A DNA stretch of 64,000 nucleotides from Bradyrhizobium sp. BTAi1 (GTDB lineage: Bacteria; Pseudomonadota; Alphaproteobacteria; Rhizobiales; Xanthobacteraceae). Location: assembly GCF_000015165.1 (NCBI RefSeq), contig NC_009485.1:2830001-2894000 (forward strand), read 5' to 3'. This document shows positions 1 to 9,245 of the stretch, piece after piece. Position 1 is the first letter of the stretch. Each line of letters begins with the position of its first letter. The position numbers and the translations under genes were made by a program. The notes beneath the pieces were generated by a model. That model was not told where the DNA came from. It ran no database searches and saw only the letters and a list, made by a program, of their open reading frames with translations.

Positions 1-3000
1 GACCGTTGTGCCGCGATGGGCAATCAGCGCATAGGCGACGGGGACCACGAACAGCGTGAACAGGGTGCCGATCGAGAGGCCGGTGGCGATGACCAGGCCC
101 ATGTTGAAGCGCGACACCGCGCCGGCGCCGCTCGCGGTGATCAGCGGGATCACGCCGAGCACCATCGCCGCGGTCGTCATCAGGATCGGCCGCAGCCGGA
201 TCGTCGCGGCTTCGATGATCGCCTCGGTGCGGTCCTTGCCCTGTTCACGCAGCTCATTGGCGACCTCCACCATCAGGATGCCGTGCTTGCTGACCAGGCC
301 CATCAGGGTGACGAGGCCGACCTGGGTGTAGATGTTGATGCTGGCGCCGCCGATGCCGAGGCTGATGAAGATCAGCGCGCCGGCCAGCGACATCGGCACC
401 GAGACCAGGATGATGATGGGATCGACGAAGCTGTTGAAGAGGGCGGCGAGCGCCAGGAAGATGATGATCAGCGCGAAGACGAAGGTGGTGACGAAGCCGC
501 CGGATTCCTGTTCGAGCTGCCGCGAGGCGCCGCCATAATCGATCGAATAGCCCGATGGCAGGGACTTCCCGAGCTCCTTCAGCGTCGCCAGCGCGTCTCC
601 CATCGAGACACCCGGCATCGCGACGCCGGAGATGGTCGCGGCGTTGATCTGCTGGAAGTGGTTAAGCGACTCCGGGATTGTCTTGTGCTCGAGATGGGCG
701 ACCGTCGCAAGCGGCACCATGGTGCTGCTGCCGGCGCGGATCGAATAATCCAGGAGTTGCGCGTCGGTCAGGCGGTCGTTCTGCCGCACCTGGGGGATCA
801 CCTTGTAGGAGCGGCCCTCGAGGCTGAAATAATCGAGATAATTGCCGCCCAGCATGGTGGCGAGCGCGCCGCCGAGATCGCTCATCTTGAGGCCGAGATC
901 GGCGGCCTTGTCGCGGTCGAACACGACGGTGGTCTGCGGCTTGTCGATCTTGAGGTCGCTGTCGAGGAAGATGAACTTGCCACTGGCGAGCGCCTTGTTC
1001 ATGAGGTCGCGCGACACATCATTGAGCTGGTTGAAGGTGCCGGTGCTGCCGATCACGAACTGGATCGGCAGGCCGTTGCTGCCCGGCAGCGGCGACGGCT
1101 GGAAGGCGACCGAGCGCGCGCCGGCGATGCCATTCAGCATCTGCTGGAATTCAGGCTGCAAGGTCTTCGTCGTTGCCTTGCGCTGATCCCAGGGCTTGAG
1201 CACCCAGCCGCCGATCACCTGCGTGGAGGCGTCGATCTGGAACACCGTGCGTGTCTCCGGCCGATCCGCGATCAGGTCATGCAATTGCTGCGCATAGAAC
1301 TGGCGCTGCTCCAGCGTGGCCGAAGGCGCCGAGTTGGTCAGCGTCAGCACCACGCCCTGGTCCTCGTCCGGTGCGAGCTCGCTGGTGGAGCTGACATAGA
1401 GCCAGGGGATCATCGCGAGCAGCAGAAACGCGAACACCACGACGACAGGCTTGGTCGAGAACACGCTTTCAAGGCAGCGGCGATAGGCATGCGCGAGCCG
1501 CTCGAGCACGTGGTCGATCGCGCGCACGAGCCGCGCCTCCAGCGTGGTCGAACCGCGCTCGGTCCGCCGCAGCAGCCAGGCGCAGTTCATCGGCGACAAG
1601 GTCAGCGCGATCACCGCCGAGACGGTGACGGCGCCGGCCAGCGTAAAGGCGAACTCGGTGAACAGCGCGCCGGTGAGGCCGCCCTGGAAGCCGACGGGCA
1701 CATAGACCGCGATCAGTACCACGGTCATCGCGATGATCGGGCTCGCCAGGGCCCGCGCCGACTGGATCGCCGCCTCGACCGGCGACACGCCCTCGTCGAT
1801 CAGGCGATGCACGGCCTCGACGACGATGATGGCATCGTCGACGACGAGGCCGATGGCGAGCACCAGGGCCAGCAAGGTGAGCAGGTTGATGGAGAAGCCC
1901 ATCAGGAGCATCAGGCCGAAGGTGCCGATCAGCGACAGGGGAATGGCGATGACCGGGATCAGGACCGAGCGCCACGAGCCCAGGAACATGAACACGACCA
2001 CGATGACGATGCCGATCGCCTCCACCAGGGTGTGCTCGACCTCGTCGATCGAGGAGTTCACGAAGTCGGTAGAATCGTAGATGATCTCGCTGCGGATGCC
2101 GTTGGGCAACTGCTGCTGCAGATCCGGGAAGACGGCCTTCACGCCATTGATCACGTCGAGCAGATTGGCCGTCGGCGCCACCTGAATGCCGATATAGACC
2201 GCGGTCTTGCCGTTGAAGCGTGTCGCCGTGTCATAGTCGTCATTGCCGAGGGTGACGCTGGCGACGTCACGCAGGCGGATGATGGCGCCGTTCACCTGCT
2301 TCACGACCAGGTTGCGGTATTGCTCCAGCGAATGCAGGTTGGTCGCCGCGGCGAGGTCGACCTGCACCAGCCGGCCCTTGGTCGTGCCGAGACCGGAAAT
2401 GTAGTCATTGCCGGACAAGGCGGTCGACACGTCCGTCGCGGTCAGGCCGTAGGCGGCGAGCTTGTCGGGATCGAGCCAGGCGCGGAGCGCGAACTTCTTG
2501 GCGCCGATCAGCTCGGCGGTCTGCACCCCCGAGACCGCCTGGAGCTTCGGCTGCACCACGCGGGTCAGATAGTCCGTGATCTGGTTGGGCGCGAGCACGT
2601 CGCTGGCGAAGCCGATATACATCGCATCGATGGTCTGGCCCACCTTGAGGGTCAAGGTCGGCTGTTGCGTGCCGGTCGGCAGCTGATTCAACACCGAGTT
2701 CACCTTGGCGTTGATCTCGGTCATCGCCTTGCCGGAATCGTAATTGAGCCGCAGGTTGACCGTGATGGTGCTGCTGCCGGTGACGCTGGTCGAGGTCATG
2801 TAGTCGATGCCGTTGGCCTGGGCGATCGCATTCTCGAGCGGCGTCGTGATGAAGCCCGCGATGATGTCGGAATCGGCGCCGGCATAGGCGGTGCTCACCG
2901 TGACGATCGCGTTCTGGGTGCGCGGATATTGCAGGATCGAGAGCGTCGTCATCGAGCGCAGGCCGAGGACGAGGATCAGGGCGCTGACCACGAGCGCCAG

Positions 3001-3036
3001 TACCGGCCGGCGGATGAAGATGTCTGTGAAACGCAT
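1..3036 (-). CDS. RND efflux pump, HAE1/AcrB-like inner-membrane subunit (partial, C-terminus off the left edge)
   Basis: The minus-strand frame stays open from the ATG at 3036 to base 1 (1012 codons); the last few dozen residues of a roughly 1040-residue family are outside the window. The protein starts MRFTDIFIRRPVLAL, the usual RND N-terminus. It carries the transmembrane motif GLVVDDAIIVVEAV, with the proton-relay pair Asp400/Asp401 matching AcrB Asp407/Asp408, and GLVSKHGILMVE with Lys917 matching the AcrB relay lysine. It should export hydrophobic compounds by proton antiport from the inner membrane and periplasm. It is the third gene of an operon, 28 bp after the membrane fusion protein. 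The substrate cannot be read from the sequence. Confidence 0.95.
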   Translation of the reverse strand, partial: MRFTDIFIRRPVLALVVSALILVLGLRSMTTLSILQYPRTQNAIVTVSTAYAGADSDIIAGFITTPLENAIAQANGIDYMTSTSVTGSSTITVNLRLNYDSGKAMTEINAKVNSVLNQLPTGTQQPTLTLKVGQTIDAMYIGFASDVLAPNQITDYLTRVVQPKLQAVSGVQTAELIGAKKFALRAWLDPDKLAAYGLTATDVSTALSGNDYISGLGTTKGRLVQVDLAAATNLHSLEQYRNLVVKQVNGAIIRLRDVASVTLGNDDYDTATRFNGKTAVYIGIQVAPTANLLDVINGVKAVFPDLQQQLPNGIRSEIIYDSTDFVNSSIDEVEHTLVEAIGIVIVVVFMFLGSWRSVLIPVIAIPLSLIGTFGLMLLMGFSINLLTLLALVLAIGLVVDDAIIVVEAVHRLIDEGVSPVEAAIQSARALASPIIAMTVVLIAVYVPVGFQGGLTGALFTEFAFTLAGAVTVSAVIALTLSPMNCAWLLRRTERGSTTLEARLVRAIDHVLERLAHAYRRCLESVFSTKPVVVVFAFLLLAMIPWLYVSSTSELAPDEDQGVVLTLTNSAPSATLEQRQFYAQQLHDLIADRPETRTVFQIDASTQVIGGWVLKPWDQRKATTKTLQPEFQQMLNGIAGARSVAFQPSPLPGSNGLPIQFVIGSTGTFNQLNDVSRDLMNKALASGKFIFLDSDLKIDKPQTTVVFDRDKAADLGLKMSDLGGALATMLGGNYLDYFSLEGRSYKVIPQVRQNDRLTDAQLLDYSIRAGSSTMVPLATVAHLEHKTIPESLNHFQQINAATISGVAMPGVSMGDALATLKELGKSLPSGYSIDYGGASRQLEQESGGFVTTFVFALIIIFLALAALFNSFVDPIIILVSVPMSLAGALIFISLGIGGASINIYTQVGLVTLMGLVSKHGILMVEVANELREQGKDRTEAIIEAATIRLRPILMTTAAMVLGVIPLITASGAGAVSRFNMGLVIATGLSIGTLFTLFVVPVAYALIAHRGTTV

Positions 3037-3064
3037 GGATGTTCTCTGAACGAGGGCGCGGGGC

Positions 3065-4180
3065 TTACTGGTCGACGATGTTCGGCGCCGCCTCGGCGAC
3101 AGGAACGTGCGAATTGTCGATCTTCACCGGGCTGCCATTGCGCAGCTTGAGCTGGCCTGCGATCACCACCGTCTCGCCGGGCTTGACGCCGTCGGTGATG
3201 GCGACGCGGTCGCCCTTGGCCGGCTTGCTTTTGATGAACATCTGCCGCGCCTTGCCCTGGCCGTCCTTGAGATCGTCGACGATGTAGACGAGATCGCCAT
3301 AGGGATTGCTGACGACAGCCGTCAGCGGCACATTCACGAGTTGCTCGGGGTTGCCGGTCGCGATCTCGACCTTGGCGAACATGCCCGGCAGCAGCCGGGC
3401 CTGATTGTTGCGCAAGGTGGCGCGGACCTGGACGTTGCGGCTGGTGGAATCGACCTTGGCGTTGATCGCCGAGATCTGGCCGGTGAAGCGCTCGCCCGGA
3501 AAGGCATCGACGGCGACGCCGACATCCTGGCCGATCCGGATCTCCGCGAGCGATTGTTGCGGCAAATAGAAATCGACGAAGATCGGATCAAGGCTCTGCA
3601 ATGTCACGATCGTGGTGCCGGCTCCGAGATACTGGCCGAGATCGACGGCGCGGATGCCGAGCCGGCCGGCAAACGGCGCCTTCAGCGTCTTCTGCTCGAC
3701 GATCGCCTTCTGCTGAGTCACCAGCGCCTGGGCGTTCTTCAGATTGGCGCGGTCGCTGTCGAGCGTCGCCTGGCTGACGGCGTTGAACTTGATCTGCTCC
3801 TCGTCGCGCTTGACCACGATGGCATAGTTCTCGGCCGTTGCCTGCAGCGATTGCAGCTTGGCGACGTCGTCGGTGGCGACCAGCTGCAGCAGCGGCTGGC
3901 CCGCCTCGACGCTGTCGCCGGAATTGAACTGGATGCTCTGCACGATGCCGGCGACCTGCAGCGCCAGGTCGGCGCCGTTGACGGCACGCAGCGAGCCGAC
4001 CGCGGTGAGATTGGTGCGCCAGGGCGCGGTCTCCGCGGTGACCGTCGAGACCGTCTGCGGCGGGTTCGCCATGGCGCCGATCGCCTTGGCGATCATGATG
4101 CCCTTGAAGGTCTGAAAGCCGTAGAGACCGCCAAACAGAACAGCCATGGCGGCCAGCATGATGGTCATGCGCTTCTTCAT
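3065..4180 (-). CDS. RND periplasmic membrane fusion protein (HlyD/AcrA family)
   Basis: A protein of 371 residues with an N-terminal membrane anchor or signal (MKKRMTIMLAAMAVLFGG), then a lipoyl-like half-motif (GIVQSIQFNSGDSVEAGQPL), a coiled-coil hairpin around residues 90-150, the second lipoyl half (LKAPFAGRLGIRAVDLGQYL) and a beta-barrel domain. It would bridge the pump (ends at 1) and the outer-membrane factor. The start codon overlaps the stop of the upstream outer-membrane gene by one base (TGATG), so translation is probably coupled. The longer open frame upstream of this ATG lies inside the outer-membrane gene and is not used. Confidence 0.95.
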   Translation of the reverse strand: MKKRMTIMLAAMAVLFGGLYGFQTFKGIMIAKAIGAMANPPQTVSTVTAETAPWRTNLTAVGSLRAVNGADLALQVAGIVQSIQFNSGDSVEAGQPLLQLVATDDVAKLQSLQATAENYAIVVKRDEEQIKFNAVSQATLDSDRANLKNAQALVTQQKAIVEQKTLKAPFAGRLGIRAVDLGQYLGAGTTIVTLQSLDPIFVDFYLPQQSLAEIRIGQDVGVAVDAFPGERFTGQISAINAKVDSTSRNVQVRATLRNNQARLLPGMFAKVEIATGNPEQLVNVPLTAVVSNPYGDLVYIVDDLKDGQGKARQMFIKSKPAKGDRVAITDGVKPGETVVIAGQLKLRNGSPVKIDNSHVPVAEAAPNIVDQ

Positions 4181-5760
4181 CACATTGCTTCCTGGGTCGT
4201 CCGATTGGGGCCGGCGAAATAGCCGGGGTTGGCGCGGGGCAGCGCCGCTGGTGTCTCGTCCTGGCGATGCCACCAGCCGCCGCCGAGCGCCTGGAACAGC
4301 GCCGCGGTGTCGGTGAAGCGGGTGGCCTGCGACTTGATGCGGGAGACCCGCGCGTTGAGATAGGATTGCTGCGCGTTGATGACGTTGGCGTAGGGCACGG
4401 CGCCGCTCTTGAACTGTTCGATCGCCATGTTGAGGCTGTCGGCGGTCGCCTTCTCGGCGGCGGCCTGCGCCTTCAGCGCCTCGGCGTCGTATTGGATGGC
4501 GCGCAAGGAGTCGGCGACGTTCTGAAATGCGGTGATGACCGTACTCTTGTAGAGCGACAGGTCCTGCTCGAACGTCGCAACGTCGGCCTCCTTGGTGTGG
4601 TAGAGCGCGCCGCCGTCGATCAGCTTCTGGCTGACGCTCGCGGCGGCCTCCCATACCAGCGTGGTCGGCGAGAACAGCCGCTCCGGTCCGCTCGCGCCAT
4701 AGCTGCCCGACAGCGTGACCTGCGGCAGCAGATTGGCAATGCCGACGCCGACCGTCGCGGTGGCCTGATGCAAGGTCGCCTCGGCCTGCCGGATGTCGGG
4801 CCGTTGGCGGACCAAGGAGGAGGGCAGCGAGACCGGCAGCTTGCGCGGCAGTCGGAGCTCGGCAAGGCTGACATGCTCGCCGCGATCCTGATGCGGCAGC
4901 CGGCCGAGATAGGCCATCAGCTGATTGCGCTGCTGCGCCAGCTGCTTCTGCAGCGGGGCGAGCGTTGCCTTGGCCTGCGCCAGCGTCGCCTCTTGCGACA
5001 GCACGTCCGATTTGGAGATGGCGCCGACGTCGAACTGGCGCTGGATCCGCTCGAGCTGATCGGTCTCCGCCTTGATGATCTCCTCGGTCGCGGCGATCTG
5101 ATCGCGCAGCGAGGCGTCGGTGATCGCAGCGGTCACGACATTGGCGGTCAGCGAGAGATAGGTCGCTTCCATCCTGAACGCCTGGTAGTCCGCCTGCGCC
5201 TGCAGCGCCTCGACCTGGCGGCGGGTGCCGCCCCACAGATCGAGCGCATAGCTGACGCTGACGGAGGCACCATAGAGTGTGTAGAGCGAGGTCTGGCCCG
5301 GCCATTGCCCGGACTGCGTGGTCGAGGCCTGCGTGCGCTCGGCCGATCCGCTCGCGCTTACCTGTGGAAACAGCGATCCCTGCTGCGACAGCGCGTTCTC
5401 GCGCGCGGCCCGCAGCGCATATTGCGCAGCTTCAATGTCCGGATGGTTGCGAATCGCCTCCTCGACAAAGGCGTTGATCTGCCGGGAATGAAACAGCGCC
5501 CACCAGGTGCCGGGCAGGTCGCTCCCGGCGGCAAAACTTTGCGCATTGCCGCCCGGCGTCGCCGCACTTCCGGTCGGAGCGAGCCGGCGCTCGGACGTGT
5601 AGCCGGTCGCGGGCGGCGCGTCAGGCGGCATGAAGTCCGGCCCGACGGCGCAGGACGCGAGCAGCACGCTGCAGCCGACGAGGCCCAGCGGCGTCGCCGC
5701 CGTGCCGCGTCTCGAGAGGATCCGTCGCGTCGTCGGAAACATTCGGACATCATTTGTCAT
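4180..5760 (-). CDS. RND outer-membrane channel lipoprotein (OprM/NodT family)
   Basis: A protein of 526 residues with a lipoprotein signal: a hydrophobic stretch then LLASC followed by AVGPDF, the classical start of NodT/OprM proteins. Two repeated TolC-type halves follow, with coiled-coil helices rich in Ala and Gln and the motif LVRQRPDIRQAEA. It forms the outer-membrane duct of the tripartite pump. It is the first gene of the operon. The ATG at 5760 lies only two bases from a perfect palindrome and has no clear ribosome site; an in-frame ATG at 5742 is the alternative. If 5760 is right, the message may be nearly leaderless. Confidence 0.93.
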   Translation of the reverse strand: MTNDVRMFPTTRRILSRRGTAATPLGLVGCSVLLASCAVGPDFMPPDAPPATGYTSERRLAPTGSAATPGGNAQSFAAGSDLPGTWWALFHSRQINAFVEEAIRNHPDIEAAQYALRAARENALSQQGSLFPQVSASGSAERTQASTTQSGQWPGQTSLYTLYGASVSVSYALDLWGGTRRQVEALQAQADYQAFRMEATYLSLTANVVTAAITDASLRDQIAATEEIIKAETDQLERIQRQFDVGAISKSDVLSQEATLAQAKATLAPLQKQLAQQRNQLMAYLGRLPHQDRGEHVSLAELRLPRKLPVSLPSSLVRQRPDIRQAEATLHQATATVGVGIANLLPQVTLSGSYGASGPERLFSPTTLVWEAAASVSQKLIDGGALYHTKEADVATFEQDLSLYKSTVITAFQNVADSLRAIQYDAEALKAQAAAEKATADSLNMAIEQFKSGAVPYANVINAQQSYLNARVSRIKSQATRFTDTAALFQALGGGWWHRQDETPAALPRANPGYFAGPNRTTQEAM

Positions 5761-5762
5761 AA

Positions 5763-5779
5763 AACTAAACCGTTTAGTT
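5763..5779. promoter_or_regulatory. Palindromic operator candidate for the TetR repressor
   Basis: A perfect inverted repeat AACTAAAC-C-GTTTAGTT sits between the divergent efflux operon and the tetR gene, directly at the start of the outer-membrane gene. TetR-family regulators of RND pumps bind palindromes of this size in the shared intergenic region. Binding is inferred, not shown. Confidence 0.65.
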
Positions 5780-5844
5780 CTTCTTGAGGAACCATGCTGT
5801 GCATGTCATGCTTGAGTCAAGTCACGTTGATGCTAGGAGGGAGG

Positions 5845-6567
5845 ATGACATCCTCTTCGAATCCAGGTCTATCCCGCGTTGTTACGGACGCCGGCCGTAC
5901 AGAACGGAAGCACACGCAGATCCTCGAAAGTGCACGGACTCTATTTTTGGAGAGCGGCTTCGATACCACCAGCGTCGATGCGATCGCACGCCATGCGGGA
6001 GTATCGAAGGCAACGCTCTATGCTCATTTCACCGACAAGGATGCATTGCTCCTCGCGCTTGTCGAGGAAGATTGCGAACGCCGGCGCGATCCGCTGTGGA
6101 TGCCGCATGATCGGACGATCGATCTCGAACGCGATCTGCGTGAGATCGGGCAGCGATTCTTGTCGATATTTCTGGACGATCAAGCGCTGGCGATGCATCG
6201 GCTGATCATGTCCTGCGCCGCGCGCTATCCGGCGATCGCCGAAGCCTTCATGCGGGCGGGGCCCGACCGATGCGACGCCGAGGTCGCAGCTTTTCTGCGC
6301 GCGGCAAAGGCCGAGGGATTGATCGATGTCCCCAATGTCAGGCTGGCCGCAACGCAGTTTCTCATGCTGATCCAGGGCCGGCTGCCATTGACGTGGGCGC
6401 TGTCGCTGCAGGCGCCGAGCGCGGCGGAGTCCCGCGCCCAGCTCGAAGGGGGGATCAAGGTGTTCATTGCCGCCTACGGCCGCAAGGCGGGACCAACCAG
6501 ACAGGCGAGGCCGGTGACGAAGACGGCTTCGAAGCGCGCGCGCGCGCCAGCGTCCCGGCGTCCCTGA
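5845..6567 (+). CDS. TetR/AcrR family transcriptional regulator of the efflux operon
   Basis: A protein of 240 residues. Residues about 15-65 form a TetR helix-turn-helix with FDTTSVDAIARHAGVSKATL followed by YAHFTDKDALLLALV. The C-terminal ligand domain ends in a basic tail (residues about 220-240). The ATG at 5845 follows a strong AGGAGGGAGG; upstream in-frame starts at 5794 and 5830 are less likely. The gene is divergent from the RND operon with a 17-bp palindrome between them, the usual layout for a local repressor of a drug or flavonoid pump. The inducer is unknown. Its 3' end is 3 bp from the convergent PepSY gene. Confidence 0.92.
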   Translation: MTSSSNPGLSRVVTDAGRTERKHTQILESARTLFLESGFDTTSVDAIARHAGVSKATLYAHFTDKDALLLALVEEDCERRRDPLWMPHDRTIDLERDLREIGQRFLSIFLDDQALAMHRLIMSCAARYPAIAEAFMRAGPDRCDAEVAAFLRAAKAEGLIDVPNVRLAATQFLMLIQGRLPLTWALSLQAPSAAESRAQLEGGIKVFIAAYGRKAGPTRQARPVTKTASKRARAPASRRP

Positions 6568-6570
6568 TCG

Positions 6571-7491
6571 TCAGGAGCTCTGGGACGTCGCCACGACGGG
6601 CTTTGCCGGAAACGCTCGGGCCCGGTTCGGCCGCCGCAGCCGGCGCTGCGTCCAGATCAGCACGCCCGTGACCAGCAACGCCAGCAGCACGACCGAGATC
6701 AGCACGTTGGCCAGGCTGCCGATGGTCGACCAATTGCCCTCGTGGAGCAGGCGCGGCCAGTTGCGCGGCAGCGCGGAGAGACCGTCGGGCGTGATCGCAT
6801 AGCCGCGCAACTCGTCGCCCTCGATGATTCGCGCCAGCAGCCGTCCGCCGCGATTCCCGATGGAATTCACCTGCGCAAGATCGTGATCTCGGGCGACGAC
6901 GTTGATGGCATCAGCCAGCGACAGGCGAGCGGGCGCCGGTGCTGGCGTGCTGCCCGCGAAGGTCAGGCCAAGCTCGAGGCAGATCCCGGTCAACGGGCTG
7001 AGCAGGATCAAGGGCAGCGTGAACCAGGCCGCGCCCTTGTGCCAGCCGGACAGCGTGTTGCGCAGCCGTGGCAGCCCCATCAGGATGCCGATGACCATGA
7101 TCGTGACCATCGCGATGGTGGAGATCAGGGTGAGACCGGGGATGCCGATCAGGTGCTCATGGGTCATCCGCGCCCATTGGAAGATGCCGGCCAGGGCTGG
7201 CCGGTCTGTCACGGCGCCGCTCGCGAGATCGATCTCTGTGCCCGGACGGCCGAGCAGCGTGATGTGCTGCACCGCCGGGTTGATCGACAGGCCGCGCGCC
7301 TTGCCGTCGGGATCATATTGCTTGACCAGCGCGACCACGCGTGCGGCATCGATGCCGCCGGGCTTGACCGCCGCAACCTGCGTCACCGGTTCGAAGGAAA
7401 GAATCAATCCCGTCACGATGATCACCAGCAAGGGCAGGGCGAAGACCAGGCTGATCCAGCGGTGGAGTTTGAGCAGCAGCAGCTTGTTCAT
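6571..7491 (-). CDS. PepSY-associated TM helix protein
   Basis: A protein of 306 residues. It opens with LHRWISLVFALPLLVIIVTG, the first helix of the PepSY_TM family, and has further membrane helices around residues 115-145, 155-180 and 265-290 with soluble PepSY-like segments between them. Such proteins often act with siderophore or heme uptake, or as membrane reductases, but no iron gene is adjacent here. The start at 7491 is preceded by GGAGA; the frame stays open to 7662 without support for an earlier start. The exact function is unknown. Confidence 0.8.
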   Translation of the reverse strand: MNKLLLLKLHRWISLVFALPLLVIIVTGLILSFEPVTQVAAVKPGGIDAARVVALVKQYDPDGKARGLSINPAVQHITLLGRPGTEIDLASGAVTDRPALAGIFQWARMTHEHLIGIPGLTLISTIAMVTIMVIGILMGLPRLRNTLSGWHKGAAWFTLPLILLSPLTGICLELGLTFAGSTPAPAPARLSLADAINVVARDHDLAQVNSIGNRGGRLLARIIEGDELRGYAITPDGLSALPRNWPRLLHEGNWSTIGSLANVLISVVLLALLVTGVLIWTQRRLRRPNRARAFPAKPVVATSQSS

Positions 7492-7819
7492 GACCGTCTC
7501 CGAATGATCGTCACGCATGAAGCGCGATGCGGCGCGACAATGGTCCGCAGGCGTTTGCCTCCCGTATGTTTCCGATCGTTTCCTGCCGGACGGCGCACAT
7601 GGTGCCGAGGGCCGTGTTGCGCTTTCATTAGCTGAGCCGTCCGGCGCGATGAAAGAGCGCAACTATTAATTTTAAGTCATGCGCGCTTTGATCGATGTCA
7701 TTGCGGCGTTGGCATGGCTGTCATTGCTACAAGGATTCGGTGCCTGCGAGACCGGGGTGCAGGCGGCTGCGCGCAGCGCCGTGTCGTGGACAGACATTCC
7801 GTCGTGATGTCCGGAGCGG
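7492..7819. other. Gene-free stretch, 328 bp
   Basis: This lies upstream of the PepSY gene and downstream of dctA, both on the minus strand. It contains an AT-rich patch near 7660-7680 that could hold the PepSY promoter. No convincing ORF, hairpin with a T-run or known operator was found. Confidence 0.5.
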
Positions 7820-9205
7820 TCACTCTGCTTGGTCGCGGCGACGCCGAGGCGAGGAAGCCGCAGAGTCTCCGCGCTCGCCTGCCGCGCTGTGCGGTCCGTC
7901 CGGCGCGTCGACGGCATCGCCATCCAGCACCTGCGTGAGGCGTGTCGTATCGAGGGCATTCTCCCACCGCGCGATGACGATGGTCGCCACCGCATTGCCG
8001 ATCAGGTTGGTCGGCGTGAGCCCCTGAGACATCAGCCGATGGATGCCGAGCACCAGCGCGACGCTGGCCACGGGAATCGTGCCGGTGGCCGCGAGGGTTG
8101 CCGCCAGCACGACGAAGGCCGCGCCGGCGATTCCCGCGGCGCCCTTCGAGGTCACCAGCAGGATCAGCAGCAGCCCGATCTGGTGGCCGATGTCGAGATG
8201 GGTGTTGGTGGCCTGCGCCAGGAAGACGGCGGCGGTGGCGAGGTAGAGGCAGGTGCCGTCGAGGTTGAAGGAATAGCCGGTCGGAATGACAAGGCCGACG
8301 ATGCTGCGCTCGCAACCGGCAGCTTCCAGCTTCTCCAGCATGCGCGGCAGCACGGTCTCTGACGAGGTGGTTGCGATGCAGACCAGAACCTCGTCGCGGA
8401 TGTAGCGGATCAGCTTCCACAGGCTGAAGCCGGTGAGGGCGGCGATCGGGCCGAGCACCGCGGCGATGAAGATCAGGCAGGTCACGTAGAAGCTGCCGAG
8501 CAGCAGGCCGAGCTTGGCGAGCGAGCCCAAGCCGAACTTGCCGACGGTGAAGGCGATGGCGCCGAAGGCGCCGAGCGGCGCGGCCCACATCACGATCCTG
8601 ACCACGCCGAAGATCATCTGCCCGCCGACCTCGATCACGTCGGTCACGGGCTTGGCGCGCTCGCCGAGCCAGATCAGCGCGAAGCCGCACATCACCGAGA
8701 TGAACAGCACCTGCAGGATGTTGCCCTCGGCGAAGGCGCCGACAAAAGTCTGCGGGATGATGTTGAGCAGGAACGGCACCAAGCCCACCGCCGCGGTCTG
8801 CTTGACATAGGGCTCGATGGTGGCGGCGTTGATGGTCGCCGGGTCGATGTTCATGCCGACGCCGGGCTGGAACAGGTTGACGGCGGCGAGACCGATGATC
8901 AGCGCCAAGGTCGTGATCACCTCGAAATAGACCAGCGCCTTGATCGCGACGCGGCCGACCTTGGCCATGTCGGCCATGTGGGCGATGCCGTTGACCACGG
9001 TGCAGAAGATGATCGGCGCGATCAGCATCCGGATCGCCTTGATGAAGGCGTCGCCCAGCGGCTGCATCTGGGCGCCGAGATCCGGCTTCACGGCGCCGAG
9101 CAGGATGCCGGCGGCCATCGCGACCATGACCTGGACCCACAGCTCCTTCCACCAGGCGCGGCGGGAGCCTGCCTTGCTGTCGGCAGTCAGGGTCGTGGTG
9201 GTCAT
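7820..9205 (-). CDS. dctA: C4-dicarboxylate/cation symporter DctA
   Basis: A protein of 461 residues of the DAACS family. The start MTTTTL at 9205 has AGGA in front. Family marks are the early helix with IAPIIFCTVVNGIAHM, the re-entrant serine-rich stretch TTSSETVLPRMLEKLE and the substrate/cation motif IPTGYSFNLDGTCLYLATAA. It takes up succinate, fumarate or malate across the inner membrane. It is the last gene of a minus-strand set after a Tat-exported amidohydrolase and MmgE/PrpD protein, suggesting it imports the product of those enzymes. No dctBD sensor pair is adjacent. The tail after residue about 430 is Arg/Asp-rich and not conserved in the family. Confidence 0.93.
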   Translation of the reverse strand: MTTTTLTADSKAGSRRAWWKELWVQVMVAMAAGILLGAVKPDLGAQMQPLGDAFIKAIRMLIAPIIFCTVVNGIAHMADMAKVGRVAIKALVYFEVITTLALIIGLAAVNLFQPGVGMNIDPATINAATIEPYVKQTAAVGLVPFLLNIIPQTFVGAFAEGNILQVLFISVMCGFALIWLGERAKPVTDVIEVGGQMIFGVVRIVMWAAPLGAFGAIAFTVGKFGLGSLAKLGLLLGSFYVTCLIFIAAVLGPIAALTGFSLWKLIRYIRDEVLVCIATTSSETVLPRMLEKLEAAGCERSIVGLVIPTGYSFNLDGTCLYLATAAVFLAQATNTHLDIGHQIGLLLILLVTSKGAAGIAGAAFVVLAATLAATGTIPVASVALVLGIHRLMSQGLTPTNLIGNAVATIVIARWENALDTTRLTQVLDGDAVDAPDGPHSAAGERGDSAASSPRRRRDQAE

Positions 9206-9245
9206 GATCGGTCCTGTCGGTTGGCCTTGCGCCGGTGCTGGTGAT

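Noticed and set aside
16..3150. A 1044-codon open frame on the plus strand
   Set aside because: It lies opposite the RND pump gene, is extremely rich in Arg, Asp, His and Gln with no family motif, and arises from the G+C-rich codon pattern of the true minus-strand gene.
3065..5305. A 746-codon frame that would fuse an N-terminal extension to the membrane fusion protein
   Set aside because: The part above 4180 is a wrong frame inside the outer-membrane gene. The real start is the ATG at 4180 with a signal-like N-terminus.
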